In this document: piece by piece, positions 58,700-64,000 of the stretch
Position numbering within the stretch: position 1 is the first letter of the stretch
Layout: each line of letters begins with the position of its first letter
NCBI RefSeq assembly: GCF_002001015.1
Contig: NZ_MUNO01000012.1
Coordinates: forward strand, 124,001-188,000
Direction: 5' to 3'
DNA length: 64,000 nt
DNA from: Polaromonas sp. A23
Lineage (GTDB): Bacteria > Pseudomonadota > Gammaproteobacteria > Burkholderiales > Burkholderiaceae_C
Translations under genes and position numbers: made by a program
Notes under the pieces: generated by a model
Told to the model about the DNA's origin: nothing
What the model saw: the letters and a program-made list of their open reading frames with translations, nothing else
The model's database searches: none

Positions 58700-59497
58700 T
58701 TACCGCCATGTTTTCTTTTTCTTCCAACGCCGCTCGCTGCGCACGCCGTCTTCTTTCATGCCCAGGTAGAACTCCTTGATGTCTTCCTTTTCCCGCAAGC
58801 GGGCACAGGTGTCTTCCATCACGATGCGACCGTTTTCCAGAACGTAGCCGTAGTCGGAGGCGTTCAGGGCCATGTTGGCGTTTTGCTCGACCAGCAAGAT
58901 GGTGGTGCCGCGTTCGCGGTTGATGCGCACCACGATCTCGAAGATCTCCTTGGTCAGCTTGGGGCTCAGGCCCAGGCTGGGTTCGTCCAGCAGGATCAGG
59001 TCGGGCGAGGCCATCAGTGCGCGCGAGATCGAGAGCATCTGCTGCTGGCCGCCCGACAACAAGCCGGCGTCCTGCAGCGCACGCTCGCGCAGGATGGGAA
59101 AGTAGCCGAACACCGCTTCGATATCCCGGTTCACGCCGTCGCGGTCTTTGCGCGTATAGGCGCCCATCAGCAGGTTGTCGCGCACGCTGAGCAGCGGGAA
59201 GACTTCGCGGCCTTCCGGGACATGGCTCAGGCCCTGCTGCACGATATAGGCCGGGTCCTGTGCGGTGATGTTGCCGCCCTTGAATTCGATCGAGCCCTTG
59301 CGCGGGTCGATGATGCCGGAAATGGTTTTCAGGATGGTGGTCTTGCCCGCGCCATTGGAGCCCAGAACGGTCGCAATTTCACCCCGGCGCACCTGGAGGC
59401 TGACGCCGCGTATGGCCTTGATGGGGCCGTACGAACTTTCGATATTGAGCAGCTTCAGCACGGGCTGGTCGCTCACTGGTGGAGGTACGGCGCTCAT
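58700..59497 (-). CDS. livF: Branched-chain (LIV)-type ABC transporter ATP-binding protein LivF
   Basis: 265 residues. Walker A GSNGAGKTT, signature LSGGQQQMLSISRALM, Walker B LILLDEPSLGLSP and switch LVEQNANM are all present. The order SSYGPIKAIRGVSLQVRRGEI and the HVPEGREVFPLLSV stretch are LivF. The C-terminal tail (GMKEDGVRSERRWKKKKTWR) is unusually basic. It overlaps livG by 4 bases. It powers import of the binding-protein ligands through LivHM. Confidence 0.94.
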   Translation of the reverse strand: MSAVPPPVSDQPVLKLLNIESSYGPIKAIRGVSLQVRRGEIATVLGSNGAGKTTILKTISGIIDPRKGSIEFKGGNITAQDPAYIVQQGLSHVPEGREVFPLLSVRDNLLMGAYTRKDRDGVNRDIEAVFGYFPILRERALQDAGLLSGGQQQMLSISRALMASPDLILLDEPSLGLSPKLTKEIFEIVVRINRERGTTILLVEQNANMALNASDYGYVLENGRIVMEDTCARLREKEDIKEFYLGMKEDGVRSERRWKKKKTWR

Positions 59498-60327
59498 GAG
59501 CGGATCTCCCCTCTGTGCAGATTGACCGGCTGGTGCTGCCGGCGCAGCGACGACACGTCATCAATCGAGCCGAGGTAGGCTTCAATCACCCCCGGATCGG
59601 TCTGCACTTCGCGCGGAGTGCCCATGGCCAGCACTTCGCCCTGGTTCATGGCCAGCACTCGGTCGGACACCTTGGAGACCAGCGTCATGTCATGCTCCAC
59701 CATCAGCACGGTGATGCCCAGCTCATTTTTGATGTCCTGGATCCAGAAGGCCATGTCGTCGGTTTCCTCCACATTGAGCCCCGAGGAAGGCTCGTCAAGC
59801 AGCAGCAGCTTGGGTTCGGTGCACAGCGCCCGCGCCAGCTCCACCACTTTGCGCACGCCGTAGGGCAGACCGGCAACAAAAGAGTCGCGGTGGTGCTGCA
59901 GGTCCAGCAGGTCGATGATCTGTTCGGCTTTTTCGCGTGCCTGCAGTTCGGCTTCGCGCGTTTTTTTCGTGAAGAAGATCTCGCTCCACAGGCCGGTTTG
60001 CCTGTGTGTATGCCGGCCGATCAGCAGGTTGTGCAGCACGGTCGCATGCTCGAACAGTTCGATGTTCTGGAAGGTGCGGGCGATGCCGAGCGCAGCAATC
60101 TTGTGCGGTGGCTGGTCGGTCAGTTTTTTACCCAGGTAGTCGATCTCACCGGAGGTCGGCGTGTAGATGCGGCTGATCAGGTTGAAGACCGTTGTCTTGC
60201 CTGCGCCGTTGGGGCCGATCAGGGTGAAGACTTCGCCTTGCTTGACATCAAAGCTGACATTGTTGACCGCCAGCACGCCGCCAAAGCGGACGCTCAGGTT
60301 TTTTGCGGAGAGAAGTACCTCTGTCAT
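59494..60327 (-). CDS. livG: LIV-type ABC transporter ATP-binding protein LivG
   Basis: 277 residues. Walker A GPNGAGKTT, IARTFQNIELFEHATVLHNL, LPYGVRKVVELARALC in place of the standard LSGGQ signature (as in many LivG), Walker B LLLLDEPSSGLN and VEHDMTLV. RHTHRQTGLWSEIFFTKK is the LivG-specific loop. The start at 60327 is the MTEVLLSAKNL start; a longer frame reads through the family B repeat upstream. It overlaps livF by 4 bases. Confidence 0.94.
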   Translation of the reverse strand: MTEVLLSAKNLSVRFGGVLAVNNVSFDVKQGEVFTLIGPNGAGKTTVFNLISRIYTPTSGEIDYLGKKLTDQPPHKIAALGIARTFQNIELFEHATVLHNLLIGRHTHRQTGLWSEIFFTKKTREAELQAREKAEQIIDLLDLQHHRDSFVAGLPYGVRKVVELARALCTEPKLLLLDEPSSGLNVEETDDMAFWIQDIKNELGITVLMVEHDMTLVSKVSDRVLAMNQGEVLAMGTPREVQTDPGVIEAYLGSIDDVSSLRRQHQPVNLHRGEIRS

Positions 60328-60365
60328 GCGATGTGTCCAGGTGCGCGTGTTTTTGCGGGGGCCAT

Positions 60366-60518
60366 CGTGGAACCGGCTCTGCCGGGCCACAGGTGGCGTC
60401 CCCTTGAGGGGCTGAGGACCGCGGCTCCAAGCCTGCCTGCGCAGGCTTGGACGGCTCCGAAGAGCCCCCGCGTCTGGCGGTGGCACGGGGCGCCGAAGGG
60501 CGCATCGGGGGGGGGCAT
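60366..60518 (+). repeat. Family B repeat, copy B5, enlarged by an internal hairpin
   Basis: GTGGAACCGGCTCTGCCGGG, CCACAGGTGGCGT, CCCCTTGAGGGG, then an additional perfect 11-bp stem TCCAAGCCTGC/GCAGGCTTGGA with loop CTGC, then GGGGCGCCGAAGGGCGC. It fills most of the 196-bp gap between livM and livG and is about twice the length of B2 or B4. Confidence 0.6.
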
Positions 60519-60523
60519 GATCT

Positions 60524-61600
60524 TCATTTCAGACGATCCGATTTCTGGAAGGATTTCTGGCGCTTGAACATGCCCTTGCGGTAGAAGGGAAAGGTCTGCA
60601 GGTAGGTGCGGATCTTCAGCCAGCGCCCGTACAGACCCAGGGGCTCAAACAGGACAAAGCCAATGAGCACCAGGCCGTACACCAGGCCCTGCAGGCCGGG
60701 TGCCTGGCCAATGAAGGCCGGCAGGTAGTCCTTGATCAGGGCAATTGCCTGCGGCATCGAGATGAGGAAAATAGCGCCGAGAAAAGCGCCATGCACCGAC
60801 CCCAGGCCACCGACCACAATCATGAGCAGAAGGTCGATGGACTGCAGGATGTTGAACTGGTCGGGCGAGATGAACTGCAGCTTGTGGGCATAAAGAGCCC
60901 CGGCAATGCCGGCGAGCGCGGCAGACAACGCAAACGACAGCGTCTTGTAGCGGGCCAGGTGAATGCCCATGCTTTGCGCCGAGATTTCGGAGTCGCGAAT
61001 TGCCACGAAGGCGCGGCCCGTAGGTGAACGCAGCAGATTCAGAATCGCCAGCGTGGCGCCAATGGCAATCACCAGGCAGAGAAAATAGAACTCTTCTCCG
61101 CTGCTCAGCTTCCAGCCGAACAGGTCGGGTGCCTTGATGTGGATGCCCGAGTTGCCACCGGTGACCTTTTCCCAGCGCGCAAACACTTCCTCGACGATGA
61201 AGCCGAAGGAAAGCGTGGCGATGCCGAGGTAGATACCCTTGACGCGCAGGGCCGGCAGCCCGACCACCAGGCCGACAGCGGCGGACAGCCCCGCAGCGCA
61301 GGCGAGTGCAATAGGAAAGGGCACGCCGGCATTGGTCATCACGGCCTGCGTGTAAGCGCCAACCCCAAGAAAGGCGGCATGGCCCAGCGAAAACAGTCCG
61401 GTGAATCCAGCCAGCAGCATCAGCCCCAGGCCGGCAATCGAATAGATCAGGATGAAGGTGAGCTGCGCCAGCCAGTATTCGGCGAAGAGCCATGGTGCGG
61501 CAACCAGCAGCAGCACCAGCGCGCTGTACCAGAAGATGTGGCCGCCATGCTTGGCAAGATTGATGTCCTGCCCGTAGTCGGTCTTGAAAATGAATCTCAT
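60524..61600 (-). CDS. livM: LIV-type ABC transporter permease LivM
   Basis: 358 residues with about nine to ten hydrophobic helices. YSIAGLGLMLLAGFTGLFSLGHAAFLGVGAY and GGNSGIHI are LivM signatures, and RSPTGRAFVAIRDSEISAQSMGI is the cytoplasmic EAA-like coupling loop. It forms the channel with LivH. The C-terminus is long and basic (FYRKGMFKRQKSFQKSDRLK). It is separated from livH by 118 bp with a family B repeat. Confidence 0.94.
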   Translation of the reverse strand: MRFIFKTDYGQDINLAKHGGHIFWYSALVLLLVAAPWLFAEYWLAQLTFILIYSIAGLGLMLLAGFTGLFSLGHAAFLGVGAYTQAVMTNAGVPFPIALACAAGLSAAVGLVVGLPALRVKGIYLGIATLSFGFIVEEVFARWEKVTGGNSGIHIKAPDLFGWKLSSGEEFYFLCLVIAIGATLAILNLLRSPTGRAFVAIRDSEISAQSMGIHLARYKTLSFALSAALAGIAGALYAHKLQFISPDQFNILQSIDLLLMIVVGGLGSVHGAFLGAIFLISMPQAIALIKDYLPAFIGQAPGLQGLVYGLVLIGFVLFEPLGLYGRWLKIRTYLQTFPFYRKGMFKRQKSFQKSDRLK

Positions 61601-61601
61601 A

Positions 61602-61676
61602 GCCCCCCCGAAGCGCCTTCGGCGCCTCCCCCCCAGGGGGGCGCCACCTGCGGCCCGGCGAAGCCGGTTCCGCGGT
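61602..61676 (-). repeat. Family B repeat, copy B6 (reverse orientation, livH-livM gap)
   Basis: Read on the - strand it gives CCGCGGAACCGGCTTCGCCG, then GGCCGCAGGTGGCGCC, CCCCTGGGGGG and GGCGCCGAAGGCGC. The order matches B2, B4 and B5 but on the opposite strand. Confidence 0.7.
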
Positions 61677-61718
61677 GACTTGGTCTTCTAATCGTGTACG
61701 CGTTGCGCTGTTTTTTTG

Positions 61719-62615
61719 TCATACTTTTTTCCGGAGCTTCTCGCCGAACAGGCCGTTTGGTTTGACCATCAGCATGATCAGCACCACGACGTAGGCGGCG
61801 ACATCCTTGATGCCGTCAGGAGCGTAAAAGCCGGCCAGCGATTCGACGATGCCGATGATCAGGCCGCCCACAATGGCACCGGGCAGGCTGCCGAAGCCGC
61901 CGACCACTGCCGCCGGAAAAGCCTTCAGGCCGATGAAGCCCATGTTGGCGTGCACAAAGGTGATGGGCGCGAGCAGCAGGCCGGCCACGGCAGCCACCGC
62001 TGCGGCCAGGCCCCAGACCAGGCCGTTGAGTCGCTTGACGGGAATGCCCATGTAGTAGGCCGCCAGCTGGTTCTGCGACGAGGCCTGCATGGCAATGCCC
62101 AGCTTGCTGTATTTGAAGAGCGCAAACAGGATCAAGCACATCACCGCCGTGCTGGCAATGACGACCATCTGTTCAACGTTGAGGATCAGCGCGCCTTGTC
62201 CATTGGCACCGCCGCCGATCTGCCAGATCATGTCCTTGTAGGGCACGGGCAGGGTGTGGGTTTCCGTGCCTATGCCGGGGATCATGGTGATCAGGCCGCG
62301 TGCCACGTAGCCGACGCCGATGGTCAGCATCACGATGGAAAAAGCCGGTTGGCCCAGGATGGGCCGTATCACCAGCCGCTCGAGCAGCACGCCGAACAGG
62401 GCCATGCCGGCGATGGCGCTGAGGATGGCCAGCCAGAACGGAAAGCCCAGCATGGTCATGCAGGCCAGGCCGCCAAAGGCGCCCAGCATCATGAGCTCGC
62501 CCTGGGCGAAGCTCACCGTCTCGGTGGCTTTGTAGATGAGAACGAAGCCCAGGGCGATCAGCCCGTAAATGCAGCCTTGCGCTATGCCGCTGATGATCAA
62601 TTGCAATAACTGCAC
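61719..62615 (-). CDS. livH: LIV-type ABC transporter permease LivH
   Basis: 298 residues with eight or so hydrophobic helices. ISGIAQGCIYGLIALGFVLIYKATETVSFAQGELMMLGAF is the LivH N-terminal signature; KYSKLGIAMQASSQNQLAAYYMGIP is the coupling loop. The start is a GTG at 62615 with GGAG five bases upstream; a longer frame from 62735 would run through operator O2 and add a non-membrane leader. livH is the first gene of the - strand operon, divergent from the AtuA-like gene. Confidence 0.93.
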   Translation of the reverse strand: MQLLQLIISGIAQGCIYGLIALGFVLIYKATETVSFAQGELMMLGAFGGLACMTMLGFPFWLAILSAIAGMALFGVLLERLVIRPILGQPAFSIVMLTIGVGYVARGLITMIPGIGTETHTLPVPYKDMIWQIGGGANGQGALILNVEQMVVIASTAVMCLILFALFKYSKLGIAMQASSQNQLAAYYMGIPVKRLNGLVWGLAAAVAAVAGLLLAPITFVHANMGFIGLKAFPAAVVGGFGSLPGAIVGGLIIGIVESLAGFYAPDGIKDVAAYVVVLIMLMVKPNGLFGEKLRKKV

Positions 62616-62632
62616 TTTTACTCCACAATTAA

Positions 62633-62660
62633 TTTTTACAAAGCATGTGCTTTGTAAAAA
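62633..62660. promoter_or_regulatory. 28-bp palindromic operator O2
   Basis: TTTTTACAAAGC, ATGT, GCTTTGTAAAAA: a perfect 12-bp inverted repeat. It lies 18 bp before livH and 79 bp before the AtuA-like ATG. The left half is identical to O1 at 44785-44812 and the right half differs at two positions. One TetR protein (44840-45544) is the probable ligand at both sites. Confidence 0.8.
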
Positions 62661-62738
62661 TACCCCAACAATCGGAAGACGGGCGAGCCGCTTTTTTTCT
62701 GACTCGAATCTGACGGGAATGATCATGAGCTGCATTCA

Positions 62739-64000
62739 ATGAAAAAATCAATCCGGATTGGTGCCGGGTTGGGTTTCTACGGAGATGCGTGGGAACCAGT
62801 GCTCGCAAGCATCGAGCGCGGCGGTGTTCAGTACATCGCCAGCGACCATCTCGCAGAGCTCACCTTGGCCATCCTTCAAAAGGATCTGCAACGCGATGTT
62901 TCCCTTGGCTACGCTAGGGATGTGGTGCCCATGCTCATGCGTTTGTGGCCCGCGATGGCGCAGCGAAAAGTGCGCTTTGTCTGCAACGCCGGCGGACTGA
63001 ATCCGGCCGGTGCGGCGGCCGCTGTTCGGGACGCTTTTTCTGCAAAAGGATGGACTGCGCGCGTCGCCGTTGTGACAGGCGATGAGGTCATGGCGCAGCT
63101 CTCCGACCTCGCGCCGGCGCACATGTTTAACGGCGCGCCTTTCGATTCGGTGCGTGAGCGCATGGTGTTCGCCAATGCCTATCTTGGGGCGCGTCCCATT
63201 GTCTCCGCATTGCAGCAGGGCGCAGACATTGTGATCACCGGCCGCGTGGCTGATGCCGCGCTTTTTCTCGCGCCGCTGGTGCACGAGTTCAACTGGAACC
63301 TTGGGGACAGCGCGACGGCGGCGACATCGGCTGACCTGAATCGCCTGGCGCAGGGTTTGGCCGTGGGTCACCTGCTCGAATGCTCGGGGCAAGGCAGCGG
63401 CGGAAACTTCGGCAGCCTTGATGCATGGAAAGCGATTCCTGACCTGGCCCACATCGGTTACCCGATTGCCGAGGTCAGTGAAGACGGCGATGCGGTGATC
63501 ATGAAAGCACCGGGCACCGGCGGGCGCATCAACTTCGACACCGTGCGCCAGCAGCTGCTGTATGAAGTGCACAACCCGAACCGTTATGTGTCGCCCGACG
63601 TGGTGCTGGACCTGTCCACCGTCCAGCTCAAAGACCTGGGCCAGGACCGCGTGCGCATGACCGGCGCCACCGGCCATCCCCGTACCGTCCAGCTCAAGGT
63701 GGTCGGCGGCTACCGGGACGGCTTCAAGGCCGAGGTGACCTGGGGCTTCAGCTGGCCCGACGCTTACGACAAGGCGCTGGCGGCGGTGGAGATGGTCAAG
63801 AGCCAGCTGGCCGACAAGGCGGTGCCGCATGAAGCGCTGTTTGTCGAGTTTCCGGGTCTCAATTCGGCGCATGGTGCGCTGGCGCCCATGCCTGATGCAG
63901 CCGCGCTGGTCGACCTTAACGAGGTCTGGGTGCGCATGGTGCTGCGCACACGGGACAAAAAAGCTGCCGATGGTTTCGGCCGCCTGTTTCCCTGGATGGG
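62739..64000 (+). CDS. AtuA-like protein (DUF1446), cut by window edge
   Basis: 420 codons are visible and the frame is open at the right edge. RIGAGLGFYGDAWEPVLASI, ASDHLAELTLAIL, FVCNAGGLNPAGAAAAV, VITGRVADAALFLAPLVHEF and CSGQGSGGNFGSLDAW follow DUF1446, the family of AtuA. AtuA is needed for growth of Pseudomonas on citronellol or geranylate, but its reaction is unknown. The ATG at 62739 gives the family start; an ATG 14 bases upstream meets a stop after five codons. It shares operator O2 with livH and is apparently in the same regulon as the carboxylase genes. Confidence 0.84.
   Translation, partial: MKKSIRIGAGLGFYGDAWEPVLASIERGGVQYIASDHLAELTLAILQKDLQRDVSLGYARDVVPMLMRLWPAMAQRKVRFVCNAGGLNPAGAAAAVRDAFSAKGWTARVAVVTGDEVMAQLSDLAPAHMFNGAPFDSVRERMVFANAYLGARPIVSALQQGADIVITGRVADAALFLAPLVHEFNWNLGDSATAATSADLNRLAQGLAVGHLLECSGQGSGGNFGSLDAWKAIPDLAHIGYPIAEVSEDGDAVIMKAPGTGGRINFDTVRQQLLYEVHNPNRYVSPDVVLDLSTVQLKDLGQDRVRMTGATGHPRTVQLKVVGGYRDGFKAEVTWGFSWPDAYDKALAAVEMVKSQLADKAVPHEALFVEFPGLNSAHGALAPMPDAAALVDLNEVWVRMVLRTRDKKAADGFGRLFPWM

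Overview
The window looks like a chromosomal segment of a GC-rich betaproteobacterium, most likely a Comamonadaceae member such as Polaromonas, Rhodoferax or Variovorax. This is an inference from gene content (argB next to an slmA-like gene, TRAP and LIV transporters, many acyl-CoA genes, an ECF42-type sigma factor) and from the intergenic repeats. No database search was possible. No rRNA, tRNA, CRISPR array, transposase or phage gene was seen.

Region 1 (1-12930) is a surface polysaccharide locus, all on the + strand. It runs from the 3' end of a heparinase II/III-like lyase through wecB, wecC, a GT4 glycosyltransferase, a polymerase-like membrane protein, a Wzx-like flippase, a hexapeptide acetyltransferase, a glycosyltransferase-epimerase fusion, a second epimerase-like protein, a small phosphoglycosyl transferase and a WbpM/CapD-type 4,6-dehydratase. 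Region 2 (12988-16976) holds argB, an OmpR-type two-component pair and an SlmA-like TetR protein.

Region 3 (17037-26509) is a divergent sugar-acid catabolic locus. A FadR-type regulator, a DctPQM TRAP importer, a UxaA-type dehydratase and an Ldh-type dehydrogenase lie on the - strand. Two SDR dehydrogenases and a fumarylacetoacetate-hydrolase-family protein lie on the + strand. An 11-bp palindrome of FadR type sits in the shared control region. Region 4 (26663-38668) is a fatty-acid beta-oxidation locus: TetR, FadE-like dehydrogenase, FadB-like fusion, thiolase, thioesterases, enoyl-CoA hydratase/isomerase and SDR. Region 5 (38694-42760) has two DGPF/YciI proteins, an SRPBCC protein, a VOC protein, an ECF42-like sigma factor and a flavin reductase.

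Region 6 (42977-44560) is a small DUF3237 / NTF2-like / HxlR module flanked by 82-bp direct repeats of the flavin reductase 3' end. Region 7 (44840-53764) has the gene order of the acyclic-terpene (atu) pathway: TetR, SDR, carboxylase beta, acyl-CoA dehydrogenase, enoyl-CoA hydratase and biotin carboxylase, followed by a second dehydrogenase and a thioesterase. Region 8 (53820-64000) is a - strand operon with two LIV-type binding proteins, an acyl-CoA synthetase and livFGMH. It is divergent from an AtuA-like gene that runs off the right edge. The same 28-bp palindrome lies before the region 7 TetR gene and between livH and atuA, so regions 7 and 8 are probably one regulon.

The most unusual feature is the density of small repeats. 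I see three families (called A, B and C here) and two MITE-like palindromes with target duplications (TA and TTAG). Copies of families A and B lie in frame inside genes, including one in each subunit of the same acyl-CoA carboxylase.
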